DNA of 64,000 nt from Paracoccaceae bacterium (GTDB lineage: Bacteria; Pseudomonadota; Alphaproteobacteria; Rhodobacterales; Rhodobacteraceae), in contig PAPN01000049.1 of assembly GCA_002708925.1 (NCBI GenBank), forward strand, positions 1 through 64,000, read 5' to 3'. A program made the translations under genes and the position numbers. How positions within the stretch are numbered: position 1 is the stretch's first letter; each line of letters opens with the position of its first letter. The notes below the pieces were generated by a model, which searched no databases, was not told the DNA's origin, and saw only the letters and a list, made by a program, of their open reading frames with translations. Below are positions 17,634-26,283 of this stretch, one piece after another.

Positions 17634-18634
17634 CCCGTTATGCCCGTCAGATCGCCGTGCCGGCCCTTGGCCCGGCAGGGCAGGCCCGTCTGGCCCAGGC
17701 GCATGTTCTGGTGATCGGTGCCGGAGGGCTGGCCGCGCCCGTGCTGCAATATCTGGTGGGCGCGGGCGTGGGGGCGATCCGCCTGGTCGATCCAGACCGG
17801 GTGGAGCTAAGCAACCTGCATCGCCAGACCCTGTTCCGCCACACCGACATCGGGACATCCAAGGCCCAGGCCGCCTCCGCCCATATGCAGGCGCTGAACC
17901 CGGACTGCCGGATCACCCCGCATCAAACGGCCTTTGACCCCGGCAACGGGGCCGCATTGCTAGAGGACATCACCCTGGTGCTGGATTGCGCCGACAGTTT
18001 CGCCGCCAGCTATGTGGCCAGCGATCTGTGCCTGCGCCTTGGCCTGCCGTTGATCAGTGCCTCGGTGGTCGGCACTCAGGGGTATGCGGGCGGTTTTTGC
18101 GCCGGTGCCCCCGGTCTGCGCGCCGTGTTCCCCGACCTGCCCAACCGGCTGGGCAGCTGCGCCGAAGATGGCGTTCTTGGCCCCTCGGTCGGGGTGATCG
18201 GCGCGCTACAGGCGCAGATGGCCGTGGCGGTTGTGGCCGGGATCTGCCCCAGCCCGCTGGGCCAGCTGCTCAGCTATGACGCGCTGAATTTCCGCTTTGG
18301 GGGGTTCCGTTTCGATGGCGCGCCCGACCCGCAGGACGGCCACCATTTCATCGCCCCTTGTGAGATCCGGCAGACCGACAGCGTGATCGACCTGCGCGCA
18401 GCAGAAGAGCCCGGCCCCGCCCTGCCCGGCGCCACCCGGCTGACTGTCGCCGATTTCGAAACCCGCCCCCCCGTGCCAGACGCGCCCCGCGTGGTGCTGG
18501 CCTGCCGCTCCGGCCTGCGCGCCTGGCAGGCGGCCGACCATCTGCGCCGCGTCAGCCGCACCGATATCGTTCTGATCGCCCTGGGCGCGCAGAGCCACCC
18601 CACCCCAAAGACCCCACGAAAGGACTCTCTATGA
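17630..18634 (+). CDS. thiF: ThiF/MoeB-type adenylyltransferase with C-terminal rhodanese domain
   Basis: 334 residues. The N-terminal two thirds form an E1-like domain: [19 protein letters not shown] (nucleotide loop), [13 protein letters not shown], and [11 protein letters not shown]. The last third is rhodanese-like with active-site loop CRSGLRAW. It should adenylate the ThiS C terminus and pass on sulfur. The usual zinc-holding CxxC pairs of MoeB/ThiF are not seen (LRAVFPDLP stands where the first pair lies). The start at 17630 overlaps thiE; the open frame reaching to 17429 upstream is a shadow. Confidence 0.88.
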   Translation: MTRYARQIAVPALGPAGQARLAQAHVLVIGAGGLAAPVLQYLVGAGVGAIRLVDPDRVELSNLHRQTLFRHTDIGTSKAQAASAHMQALNPDCRITPHQTAFDPGNGAALLEDITLVLDCADSFAASYVASDLCLRLGLPLISASVVGTQGYAGGFCAGAPGLRAVFPDLPNRLGSCAEDGVLGPSVGVIGALQAQMAVAVVAGICPSPLGQLLSYDALNFRFGGFRFDGAPDPQDGHHFIAPCEIRQTDSVIDLRAAEEPGPALPGATRLTVADFETRPPVPDAPRVVLACRSGLRAWQAADHLRRVSRTDIVLIALGAQSHPTPKTPRKDSL

Positions 18635-19566
18635 AACACCTTGCCCTTGCTGCCGCGTTGCTGACGGCCACCCCGGCCATGGCGGCCGATAAAATGACTC
18701 TGCTGTTGGATTGGTTCGTCAATCCCGATCACGGGCCGATCATCGTTGCCCAGGAAAAAGGGTTCTTTGCGGACCAAGGGCTTGAGGTGGAGATCATCGC
18801 GCCGGCCGATCCCTCGGACCCGCCCAAACTGGTGGCGGCGGGCAAGGCCGAGCTGGCGATCTCCTACCAGCCGCAGCTGCATCTGCAAGTCGCCCAGGGC
18901 CTGCCGCTGACCCGCGTCGGCACCCTGGTGGCCACACCGCTGAACTGCCTGCTGGTGCTGAAGGACGGCCTGATCAAGGACATCGCAGACCTGAAGGGCG
19001 GTAAGATCGGCTATTCCGTTGCCGGTGTCGAAGAGGCCCTGCTGACCGCCATTCTGGGCAAACACGGGCTAAGCGTGGACGATATCGAACTGGTCAATGT
19101 GAACTGGTCTCTGTCGCCCTCGCTGATGTCGGGCCAGGTGGATGCCGTGCTGGGCGCCTACCGCAATTTCGAACTGAACCAGATGGAAATCGAAGGCGTT
19201 GAGGGCAAGTGTTTCTACGTCGAAGAGGAAGGCGTGCCCACCTATGACGAGCTGATCTACGTCGCCAACACCGATCAGATGGACGCCGACAAACTGACCC
19301 GTTTCCTGCGCGCGACGGAACTGGCGACGCAGTATATCGTCAACCATCCGCAAGAAAGCTGGCAGATCTTCTCGGGCACCTCGGCCGAATTGCAGGACCA
19401 GTTGAATGAAATGGCCTGGGCCGACACGCTGCCGCGTTTTGCGCTGCGTCCCGCGGCGCTGGATTCGGCCCGCTATGCCCGCTTTGAAAGCTTTCTGGCC
19501 AAGGCCGGGCTGATCGAGGGCACCCGCCCTGTCTCGGATCTGGCGATCGAGCTGAACACCCAATGA
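18631..19566 (+). CDS. thiY: ABC transporter substrate-binding protein for HMP precursor (ThiY)
   Basis: 311 residues. It starts with a Sec signal peptide ([18 protein letters not shown]) and then the NMT1/THI5-like fold: [33 protein letters not shown] and [14 protein letters not shown]. ThiY proteins bind N-formyl-aminomethyl pyrimidine, a thiamine breakdown product, in the periplasm. Its partners thiZ and thiX lie just downstream, interleaved with two tenA-type genes. Overlaps thiF by 4 nt. Confidence 0.92.
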   Translation: MKHLALAAALLTATPAMAADKMTLLLDWFVNPDHGPIIVAQEKGFFADQGLEVEIIAPADPSDPPKLVAAGKAELAISYQPQLHLQVAQGLPLTRVGTLVATPLNCLLVLKDGLIKDIADLKGGKIGYSVAGVEEALLTAILGKHGLSVDDIELVNVNWSLSPSLMSGQVDAVLGAYRNFELNQMEIEGVEGKCFYVEEEGVPTYDELIYVANTDQMDADKLTRFLRATELATQYIVNHPQESWQIFSGTSAELQDQLNEMAWADTLPRFALRPAALDSARYARFESFLAKAGLIEGTRPVSDLAIELNTQ

Positions 19567-20234
19567 GCTATGGCAAAACATTCGCGCTCTGGCGCGCGGC
19601 GGCGGGCCTGGAATGGCCCGCCTATACCGAACATGCGTTCGTAAAGGGGCTGGCCGATGGCAGCCTGCCCCGCGCAGCGTTTTTGCACTATCTGGTGCAG
19701 GATTACGTGTTCCTGATCCACTTTTCCCGCGCCTGGGCACTGGCTGTCACCAAGGCCGAAACCATCGAGGAAATGCGCCTGTGCGCGGGCACGGTGAATG
19801 CGCTGATCGACGATGAAATGTCCCTGCATGTGCAGCTGTGCGCCAAAGCCGGAATTTCCGAGACCCAGCTGTTTGCCGCCACCGAGCGGACCGAGAACCT
19901 GGCCTATACCCGCTATGTTCTGGACGCCGGCCACAGCGGGGATTTCCTGGATCTGATGGCCGCGCTGGCCCCTTGCGTGATGGGCTATGGCGAGATCGGC
20001 GCGCGGCTTCTGGCCGATCGCAGCTCGGACCTCTATGCCGAGTGGATCCAGACCTATGGCGGCCCCGAGTACCAATCGGTCTGTGCCGATGTGGGCGCGC
20101 TGATCGACGGGGCTGTGGCGCTTCGGATCGGGGAAACCCCGGCGCAATCGCCCCGGTGGCAGGCCCTGTGCGACCGTTTCACCATGGCCACCCGGCTTGA
20201 GGTCGGGTTCTGGGATATGGGGCTGCGCCCGTGA
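19563..20234 (+). CDS. tenA: Aminopyrimidine aminohydrolase, TenA with catalytic Cys
   Basis: 223 residues, all helical. The N-terminal WPAYTEHAFVKGLADGSLPRAAFLHYLVQDY block is typical, and ALAPCVMGYGEIG carries the catalytic Cys that marks the TenA_C class, which turns aminomethyl-HMP into HMP. The C-terminal ATRLEVGFWDMG is the usual end. It overlaps thiY and thiZ by 4 nt each. Confidence 0.93.
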   Translation: MSYGKTFALWRAAAGLEWPAYTEHAFVKGLADGSLPRAAFLHYLVQDYVFLIHFSRAWALAVTKAETIEEMRLCAGTVNALIDDEMSLHVQLCAKAGISETQLFAATERTENLAYTRYVLDAGHSGDFLDLMAALAPCVMGYGEIGARLLADRSSDLYAEWIQTYGGPEYQSVCADVGALIDGAVALRIGETPAQSPRWQALCDRFTMATRLEVGFWDMGLRP

Positions 20235-20989
20235 CATCTGTGCCCGTGACATCTGCGCCCGATCTGACCCTGCGCGGCGATGCCTTTTACGGCAGTAGCC
20301 CGGTGTTTCAGAACGCCGATCTACACGTGCCCGCCGGGCAATGGACCTGCTTGCTGGGCGGCTCGGGCGTGGGGAAATCCACGGTGTTGAACCTGTTTGC
20401 CGGGCTGGCCAGCGGGGTCACGTTTCGCGGAACCTGCGCGGCCAGCGATGGCCCGCTGGCGGGGCGGGTGGCGCTGATGGCGCAGGACGATCTGCTGCTG
20501 CCCTGGCGCGATGTGGCCGCGAATGTCGGGCTGGGCGCGTCCCTGCGTGGGCACGCGCCCGATCACGCGCGCATCCTGCGGGTGCTGGAGCGGGTCGGGC
20601 TGGCAGACAAGGCCACGGCCAAGCCCGCACAGCTGTCGGGCGGGCAGCGCCAGCGCGTCGCCCTGGCCCGCACCTTGATCGAGGACCGCCCCATCGTGCT
20701 GCTGGACGAGCCTTTCTCGGCGCTGGACGCGCGCACCCGCGCACAGATGCAGGATTTGGCCGCCGAATTGCTGCACGGACGCACCGTCTTGCTGGTCACT
20801 CACGACCCGGCCGAGGCCGCGCGCCTGGGTCATGTCATCACCCTGATGACCGCTGGCGGGCTCAGCACCGTCGCTCCGCCCGCCGGCCCCGTCCCCCGGC
20901 CCTTTGACGCGCCCGATGTGCTGCGCGTTCAGGCCACGCTTCTTACCCTGTTACGAGAGGACAGCTCATGCGACCAACCGACCTACTAA
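20231..20989 (+). CDS. thiZ: ABC transporter ATP-binding protein (ThiZ)
   Basis: 252 residues, GTG start overlapping the tenA stop (GTGA). Walker A is GGSGVGKST, the Q-loop region MAQDDLLLPW, the signature LSGGQRQRV and Walker B IVLLDEPFSALD. It belongs to the nitrate/sulfonate/taurine-like importer ATPases. With ThiY and ThiX it powers uptake of a pyrimidine thiamine precursor. Its last 22 nt overlap the following tenA-like gene. Confidence 0.92.
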   Translation: MTSVPVTSAPDLTLRGDAFYGSSPVFQNADLHVPAGQWTCLLGGSGVGKSTVLNLFAGLASGVTFRGTCAASDGPLAGRVALMAQDDLLLPWRDVAANVGLGASLRGHAPDHARILRVLERVGLADKATAKPAQLSGGQRQRVALARTLIEDRPIVLLDEPFSALDARTRAQMQDLAAELLHGRTVLLVTHDPAEAARLGHVITLMTAGGLSTVAPPAGPVPRPFDAPDVLRVQATLLTLLREDSSCDQPTY

Positions 20990-21621
20990 GGCAACAATCC
21001 CAAGCCGACTGGACCGCCGCCACCACGCATGAATTTACCGATGCTTTGGGCGCGGGCACCTTGCCGCCGGAAAAAATGGCCGGCTATCTGCAACAGGATT
21101 ACCTGTTTGTGGATGGGTTTGTGCGGCTGCTGGCCTCGGCTATTGCCCATGCGCCCACCCTGGCCGATGGCGTGCCCGCCGCGCAGTTTCTGGGCCTGGT
21201 GACAAGCGACGAAAACACCTATTTCCTGCGCAGCCTTGACGCGCTGGGATACCCTGCACAGGCAGAGCCGGCCCCGCAAACCCTTGCATTCCAAGAGCTT
21301 ATGACAATGGCCCGCCACTCGGGCCGGTACGAGCTGATGCTGGCTGTGCTGGTGGTTGCCGAATGGGTGTATCTGGACTGGGCCGCCCCGATGGAACAAC
21401 GCGCCGCGGATCTGCCGTTTTGGCTGGGCGAGTGGATCACCCTGCATTCCGGCCCCGGTTTCGAAGGGGTGGTTGCCTATTTGCGCGGACAGTTGGATCA
21501 GATCTGGCCGCACCTAGCCCCCTCCGCGCAAGACGACGTGCAACGGCTGTTTGCGCAGACCGTCGCGGCCGAGCGCGCGTTCTTTGATGCCGCCTGGGCC
21601 GGCTTCGCGGTGGCCACATGA
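20968..21621 (+). CDS. Second TenA-family protein without the catalytic Cys
   Basis: 217 residues with the TenA helical fold: MAGYLQQDYLFVDGFVRLLA and VAEWVYLDWAAPM are clear family segments. The position of the Cys found in the first TenA is not a Cys here (LAVLVVAEWVYLDW), and Glu-rich surroundings fit the TenA_E class, which is thought to deformylate or process formylaminomethyl-pyrimidine before TenA_C acts. Role as an upstream salvage enzyme is inferred from this and from the operon. Confidence 0.82.
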   Translation: MRPTDLLRQQSQADWTAATTHEFTDALGAGTLPPEKMAGYLQQDYLFVDGFVRLLASAIAHAPTLADGVPAAQFLGLVTSDENTYFLRSLDALGYPAQAEPAPQTLAFQELMTMARHSGRYELMLAVLVVAEWVYLDWAAPMEQRAADLPFWLGEWITLHSGPGFEGVVAYLRGQLDQIWPHLAPSAQDDVQRLFAQTVAAERAFFDAAWAGFAVAT

Positions 21622-22373
21622 AAATCACCCAGCTAAAGGCCTGGCAGGCTGGGCTGGCCTCGGCCGGGCTGGCGTTGCTGATCTGGCAACTGGTGGTCTG
21701 GCTGGGGGATATGCCTCGTTTTATCCTGCCCGGCCCGGCCCTGGTGGCCGAGACCCTGTGGACCAGCCGCGCGCTGATCGCCCAGCACGCAGCCATCACC
21801 CTGTCCGAGGTTCTGCTGGGCCTGACCCTGGGCGCCATCCTGGGCGGGATAACGGCGATCGGTCTGGCGGTTTCACCGGTGGCGCGGGCCCTGATCCGCC
21901 CGATGCTGGTGTTCAGCCAGGCGGTGCCGGTGTTCGCGCTGGCCCCGTTGCTGACACTGTGGTTTGGCTATGGGCTGTGGTCCAAGGTGCTGATGGCGCT
22001 GATCATCATCTATTTCCCGGTTACCTCATCGTTTTTCGATGCGTTGATGCGGCCTCATCCCGGCTGGCTGGGTCTGGGGCAGGTCATGGGCGGCACCCCG
22101 GCGCGGCTGCTGTGGCATATCCGGATTCCGGCGGCCCTGCCGGGGCTGGCCTCGGGGTTGCGGCTGGCGGCGGTCTATGCCCCCATCGGCGCGATCATCG
22201 GCGAATGGGTGGGCGCCAGCAAAGGCCTGGGCTATCTGATGCTGCTGGCCAACGGACGCGCGAAAATCGACCTGATGTTTGCGGCCTTGCTGGTGCTGGC
22301 GGTGATGACAGTGGCCCTGCACGCAGCCGTGAACGCCCTGGCGCGCCGGTTTCTGGATGGCCCGGACGCGTGA
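21618..22373 (+). CDS. thiX: ABC transporter permease (ThiX)
   Basis: 251 residues with about six membrane helices and the BPD-transporter EAA-like loop (LGLGQVMGGTPARLLWHIRIPAALPGLASG split over the coupling helix). It starts 4 nt inside the previous tenA-like gene. With ThiY and ThiZ it forms the inner-membrane importer. Last gene of the riboswitch operon. Confidence 0.93.
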   Translation: MKITQLKAWQAGLASAGLALLIWQLVVWLGDMPRFILPGPALVAETLWTSRALIAQHAAITLSEVLLGLTLGAILGGITAIGLAVSPVARALIRPMLVFSQAVPVFALAPLLTLWFGYGLWSKVLMALIIIYFPVTSSFFDALMRPHPGWLGLGQVMGGTPARLLWHIRIPAALPGLASGLRLAAVYAPIGAIIGEWVGASKGLGYLMLLANGRAKIDLMFAALLVLAVMTVALHAAVNALARRFLDGPDA

Positions 22374-22438
22374 CAGGCTGAATTTAGGCCAAGCTGGGTT
22401 TAGATAAGGCTGAATTCACACAAGGCCGGTAGGATCGT

Positions 22439-22727
22439 TGGTACGGGCGGGGGGACTTGAACCCCCACGGGCATATGCCCCACGGATTTTCATACCATCT
22501 ACGGTTTTCACCGCCGCCCGGATGGGCGTTTGTGGTCTGGACTATCCCTTCACCCTAGCCGAAGCCTTAGGCGCTGCCCGTCTAGTCTCTACACCTTCCC
22601 CTTTCGGGGCTTGGCTCGGGATTGCCATTTCACAGGTTTCCCCGAATTTGAGCAGTTCTACACCAGAGTTTCCAACCGGCGCACTCAATCTATAAGTCCG
22701 ATGCGTCTACCATTCCGCCACGCCCGC
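22439..22727 (-). tRNA. tRNA-Leu(UAA), split by a group I intron
   Basis: Read on the minus strand, the 5' exon (22727-22694, 34 nt) begins GCGGGCGTGGCGGAATGG and ends ...GGACTT at U34. The 3' exon (22490-22439) begins AAAATCCG, has a long variable arm (GGGGCATATGCCC), a T arm GGGGGTTCAAGTCCCCC, acceptor CGCCCGT, discriminator A and an encoded CCA. Joined exons give loop CTTAAAA, anticodon UAA. The G1-U72 wobble is also found in E. coli tRNA-Leu(UAA). Pair 27-43 is U-U, a small oddity. Confidence 0.93.
22491..22693 (-). ncRNA. Group I self-splicing intron in tRNA-Leu anticodon loop
   Basis: 203 nt between U34 and A35. The 5' exon ACTT pairs with GAGT shortly inside the intron (P1 with a U-G wobble at the splice site). 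The core elements are recognisable: AAATTCGGGGAAACCT and GGCAATCCCGAGCCAAGCC (P4-P6), GAGACTAGACGGG and GGGATAGTCC (P7 strands), and a terminal G. These match the layout of the cyanobacterial/plastid tRNA-Leu intron. No homing endonuclease frame is present. Confidence 0.92.
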
Positions 22728-22826
22728 ACGAAGCCTTTCTATAGTCTGCGCTGATCCTGAGGCCAAGCCATTTATTCGCCCCCGAACGCAACGCGAGGTT
22801 GCGATGCGCCGGATCCCGCCGGGCCG

Positions 22827-23621
22827 TCAGTCGCGGCTGCGGATCACCTTGGCGAAACGGTCAAAGATGTCCCCATTGGCGACGATGATGTCGCCGTGCT
22901 CCAGCGGGTCATGGCCCTCGCGGATGGGGCCCAGCATGCCGCCTGCCTCGGTTACGATCAGCGTGCCGGCGGCGATGTCCCAGATGTTCAGCTCGCGTTC
23001 CCAATAGCCATCATAGCGCCCCGCGGCGACATAGGCCAAATCCAGCGCGGCCGAGCCAAACCGGCGCACGCCCGCGCATTCGGGCATGATGCGCGCCAGA
23101 TCCTGCAAGGTGGCCGGAAGGGTGCGTTTGGCGGCAAAGGGAATGCCGGTGGCAAAGATCGCCTCGATCATCCGGTTGCGACCCGACACACGCAGACGGT
23201 TGGAATCGTTCAGCCAGGCGCCCATGCCCTTTTCGGCATAGAACATTTCATCCTTGGCCGCGTCATAGATCACGGCGGAAACGATCTGGCCCTTATGTTC
23301 CAGCGCGATCGAGATCGCCCAATGCGGCAGCCCGTGCAGGAAATTGGTGGTGCCGTCCAGCGGGTCCACGATCCAGCGGCGGGTGGGATCCTGGCCCGCG
23401 ATCTCGCCGCCCTCTTCGCCCAGCCAGCCATAGGTGGGACGCGCGCCCAGCAGCTCCTCTTTGAGGATGTTTTCCGCGGCGATGTCGGCCTTTGAAACGA
23501 AATCCCCCGCGCCCTTCATCGAGACCTGCAAATTCTCAACTTCGCGGAAATCCTTGACCAGCGAACGGCCCGCCTTGCGCGCGGCCTTGATCATGATGTT
23601 GAGATTTGCACTGCCTTGCAT
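22827..23621 (-). CDS. Inositol monophosphatase family protein
   Basis: 264 residues. Metal-binding motifs are GEEGGE (about 68-73), DPLDGTTNF (86-94) and WDIAAGTLIVTEAGG near the C terminus. These are the Li-sensitive phosphatase motifs shared by SuhB/IMPase. The ATG at 23621 follows an AGGAG ribosome site; an upstream extension of the frame has no similarity. It may hydrolyse inositol phosphate or similar sugar phosphates; SuhB-type roles in rRNA synthesis are also possible. Confidence 0.94.
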   Translation of the reverse strand: MQGSANLNIMIKAARKAGRSLVKDFREVENLQVSMKGAGDFVSKADIAAENILKEELLGARPTYGWLGEEGGEIAGQDPTRRWIVDPLDGTTNFLHGLPHWAISIALEHKGQIVSAVIYDAAKDEMFYAEKGMGAWLNDSNRLRVSGRNRMIEAIFATGIPFAAKRTLPATLQDLARIMPECAGVRRFGSAALDLAYVAAGRYDGYWERELNIWDIAAGTLIVTEAGGMLGPIREGHDPLEHGDIIVANGDIFDRFAKVIRSRD

Positions 23622-23767
23622 CGGTCGGCTCCTGATTGTCCAAGCCGCGCCTATAGCGCCCACGGCCCTGTTTGCCAAGGGATAAGACGGCAAAACCGCT
23701 TTGCCAACCGTCAAGCACGGGGATGCACCCCCTGCCCCCCGAAATTCCGGCCGATTTTCGGTAAATC

Positions 23768-24673
23768 TTACTGGCGTTGCAGCTTTACCGCCTCGGTCCG
23801 GGCCAGCCGGGTGAAATGGGCGAAATAAGGCCGCGTGGCATCGTCCTGTCGCACCGCCGCATAGAGCCTGCGCGTCAGCCCGCCCTTGGTCAGCGGGCGG
23901 GTGACGTAATCCGAGTTATACTTGACCTCGCGCACCACCCAATCGGGCATCACCGCCACCCCCCGGTTCGAGGCCACCAGCAGCAGGATCATCGCCGTCA
24001 GCTCAACCCGGCGGATATTGGCGGGCTCGACCCCGGCCGGTTTCAGCAGCATTTTGAACACATCCAGCCGCGAGCGATCCACCGGATAGGCAAACAGCGT
24101 CTCACCGCGGAAATCCTCGGCCTCTATATAGTCCTTCTGCGCCAGCGGATGCTGGGACGAGGCCACAAAAACGGGCGAATAATCGAACAGGGGCAGGAAT
24201 TCGACGCCCGGAATATCCTCGGGGTCCGAGGAAATCACCAGGTCCACCTCCTCCTTGGCCAGGGCGGGCAGCGCGTCAAAGGCCAGGTTCGGGCGGATGT
24301 CCACATCCACGTCGGGCCAGGCCTTGCGGAATTGTTCCAGCACCGGGAACAGCCATTCGAAACAGGCGTGGCATTCGATGGCGATATGCAGCCGCCCGGC
24401 CTTGCCGGTGACGATTCCCTTGAATTCTTCCTCCAGCGCGGCGATCTCGGGCAGGATTTTATCCGCCGCGCGCAGCAGCCGCATCCCCGCCGCCGACAGT
24501 TTCAACGGTTTCGAGCGCCGGATGAACAGCTCAACCCCGGTCTGATCCTCCAAGTGTTTGATCTGATGCGACAAAGCCGATTGCGTGATGTTCAACACAT
24601 CCGCAGCGCGCGCCATGCCCCCGGCCTCGTGGATTGCCTTGATCGTCCGCAAATGGCGGAATTCGATGTGCAT
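23768..24673 (-). CDS. metR: LysR-family regulator MetR
   Basis: 301 residues. The N-terminal winged HTH (FRHLRTIKAIHEAGGMARAA, then LNITQSALSHQIKHLE) and the effector domain (HIAIECHACFEWLFPVLEQFR) match MetR, the homocysteine-sensing activator of methionine genes. The divergent neighbour is metF, a classical MetR target. The ATG at 24673 is chosen because it starts the conserved MHIEFRHL; the frame extends upstream through the shared promoter. Confidence 0.94.
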   Translation of the reverse strand: MHIEFRHLRTIKAIHEAGGMARAADVLNITQSALSHQIKHLEDQTGVELFIRRSKPLKLSAAGMRLLRAADKILPEIAALEEEFKGIVTGKAGRLHIAIECHACFEWLFPVLEQFRKAWPDVDVDIRPNLAFDALPALAKEEVDLVISSDPEDIPGVEFLPLFDYSPVFVASSQHPLAQKDYIEAEDFRGETLFAYPVDRSRLDVFKMLLKPAGVEPANIRRVELTAMILLLVASNRGVAVMPDWVVREVKYNSDYVTRPLTKGGLTRRLYAAVRQDDATRPYFAHFTRLARTEAVKLQRQ

Positions 24674-24676
24674 ATG

Positions 24677-24720
24677 TGAGCGCGCCTCATGTTGGTGTTT
24701 AGTTTTATGAAGTTGTCTCA
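24677..24720. promoter_or_regulatory. Paired MetR-like operators between metR and metF
   Basis: Two 13-bp sites of form TGAR-N5-YTCA lie in the divergent gap: TGAGCGCGCCTCA (24677-24689, a perfect dyad) and TGAAGTTGTCTCA (24708-24720, one mismatch from TGAA-N5-TTCA). Their starts are 31 bp apart, about three helical turns, so both would lie on the same DNA face. This fits MetR autoregulation and metF activation. Confidence 0.65.
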
Positions 24721-24757
24721 CAAAGCGAAATCTGCGACAAGAGGAACCAACCTAAAT

Positions 24758-25636
24758 ATGGATAGACCGATGACCGTGCCTGCGATTTCTTTCGAATTCT
24801 TCCCGCCTCAGAACTTGGAGGCGTCGTTCCGCCTGTGGGATACTGTGCAGGTTCTGGCGCCGATGGCCCCGCGTTTCGTGTCCGTGACTTACGGTGCGGG
24901 CGGCACCACCCGTGATCTGACCCGCGATGCCGTGGCCACGATCCACAAACACTCGGGCCTGAACGTGGCCGCGCATCTGACCTGCGTGAACGCCACGCGC
25001 GCCGAAACTCTGGCGATTGCCGATCAATTCGCCGAGGCCGGCGTGACCGACATCGTGGCCCTGCGGGGCGATCCGCCCAAGGGCACCGGCGCGTTCCAGC
25101 CCCATGCCGATGGGTTCGCCAGCTCGGTCGCGCTGATCGAGTCGCTGGCCGAAACCGGCAAATTCAACATCCGCGTAGGCGCCTACCCTGAAAAGCACCC
25201 CGAGGCCGCAAGCAGCGCCGCCGATGTGAACTATCTGAAACGCAAATTCGACGCCGGCGCGGATGAGGCCCTGACCCAGTTCTTCTTTGAAGCCGAGACG
25301 TTTTTCCGGTTCCGCGATGCCTGTGAAAAGGCCGGGATCGACAAGCCGATCATCCCCGGCATCATGCCGATCGCCAATTGGAAAGGGGCGCGCAACTTTG
25401 CCCGCCGCTGCGGTGCCACCGTGCCCGCCTGGATGGACGAGGCCTTTGACAAGGCCGCGCGCGACGGGCGCGAGGATCTGCTGGCCACCGCCCTGGCCAC
25501 CGAACTGTGCAGCGAGCTGATCGACGGCGGCGTGGACAGCCTGCATTTCTATACGCTGAACCGGCCCGAACTGACGCGCGATGTGTGCCACGCGCTGGGG
25601 GTCACCCCCAAAACGACCCTGGAAAACGTCGCGTAA
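24758..25636 (+). CDS. metF: Methylenetetrahydrofolate reductase
   Basis: 292 residues. MetF reduces 5,10-methylene-THF to 5-methyl-THF for methionine synthesis, using FAD. SFEFFPPQ at the start holds the catalytic Glu, followed by VTYGAGGTTRD, AHLTCVNATR, ALRGDPPKG and FFFEAETFFRFRDAC. The ATG at 24758 has an AAGAGGAA ribosome site 11 nt upstream; ATG 24770 is also possible. Controlled most likely by the divergent metR. Confidence 0.95.
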   Translation: MDRPMTVPAISFEFFPPQNLEASFRLWDTVQVLAPMAPRFVSVTYGAGGTTRDLTRDAVATIHKHSGLNVAAHLTCVNATRAETLAIADQFAEAGVTDIVALRGDPPKGTGAFQPHADGFASSVALIESLAETGKFNIRVGAYPEKHPEAASSAADVNYLKRKFDAGADEALTQFFFEAETFFRFRDACEKAGIDKPIIPGIMPIANWKGARNFARRCGATVPAWMDEAFDKAARDGREDLLATALATELCSELIDGGVDSLHFYTLNRPELTRDVCHALGVTPKTTLENVA

Positions 25637-25702
25637 CGGGCTCTTGCCTGTCGGGCCGGACCGCGCCACCATTCGCATACGAATGATAAAGGGAGGCGCG
25701 GA

Positions 25703-26191
25703 ATGACCGTTCGCAAGGTGGCGCAATCACCTCTGGATTTGCCGACACAGGATGAGATGCTGTCCATGTCGGGGCTGGAGGCCATGCAGAAAATGGCACG
25801 CGGGGACATCGCGGGCCCGCCCATCGCACATTTGCTGGGCTATCACCTGTCCGAGGTAAGCGAAGGCCGCGCCGTGTTCACCGGCACCCCCGAATTCGGG
25901 TTTACGAACCCGATGGGCACCGTGCACGGAGGCTGGTACGGGACGCTTCTGGACAGTTGCATGGCCTGCGCGGTGATGACCAAAGTCCCCAGGGGCAGCG
26001 TTTATACCACGTTGGAATACAAGATAAATATCCTGCGCCCCATTCCTTTGGGCACCGAAATCGAAGCGGTGGGGATCGTGCAGCATGTTGGCCGGTCAAC
26101 CGGCATCGCGCATGGGGACATTCGCGGGGTAAGCGATGGCAAGCTCTATGCCACCGGCTCTACCACCTGTATTGTGATGAAGCTGCGGTAG
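25703..26191 (+). CDS. PaaI-type hotdog thioesterase
   Basis: 162 residues with a single hotdog fold. NPMGTVHGGWYGTLLDSCMACA contains the PaaI-family HGG active-site loop with a following Asp, and TTLEYKINILRPIP is the core strand. It probably hydrolyses an aromatic or acyl-CoA thioester; substrate unknown. A good AAAGGGAGG ribosome site precedes the ATG. The stop codon touches a GC hairpin that starts the dispersed repeat at 26191. Confidence 0.88.
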   Translation: MTVRKVAQSPLDLPTQDEMLSMSGLEAMQKMARGDIAGPPIAHLLGYHLSEVSEGRAVFTGTPEFGFTNPMGTVHGGWYGTLLDSCMACAVMTKVPRGSVYTTLEYKINILRPIPLGTEIEAVGIVQHVGRSTGIAHGDIRGVSDGKLYATGSTTCIVMKLR

Positions 26192-26250
26192 GGGGCGCTG
26201 CCCCCCGGCCTGCGGCCTTCCCCCCGGAGTATTTCTGTCAAAAAGAAGCC
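26191..26250. repeat. Extragenic repeat: GC hairpins plus GGAGTATTT..AAGAAG element
   Basis: Directly at the thioesterase stop, GGGGGC-GCT-GCCCCC (26191-26205) forms one hairpin and GGCC-TGC-GGCC (26207-26217) a second; then GGAGTATTTCTGTCAAAAAG continues to AAGCC at 26250. The same AGTATTT...AGAAAGAAG word recurs at 31365 and inverted at 31441, and the GGCCTGCGGCC hairpin recurs at 34816. It probably acts in transcript 3'-end formation. Confidence 0.6.
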
Positions 26251-26283
26251 CGATCCGTCTGTCGGCTGTTCTGAACGGGGAGG

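Noticed and set aside
22439-22727. Broken tRNA pseudogene
   Set aside because: Both exons are complete and the insert has group I core elements, so splicing is the better explanation.
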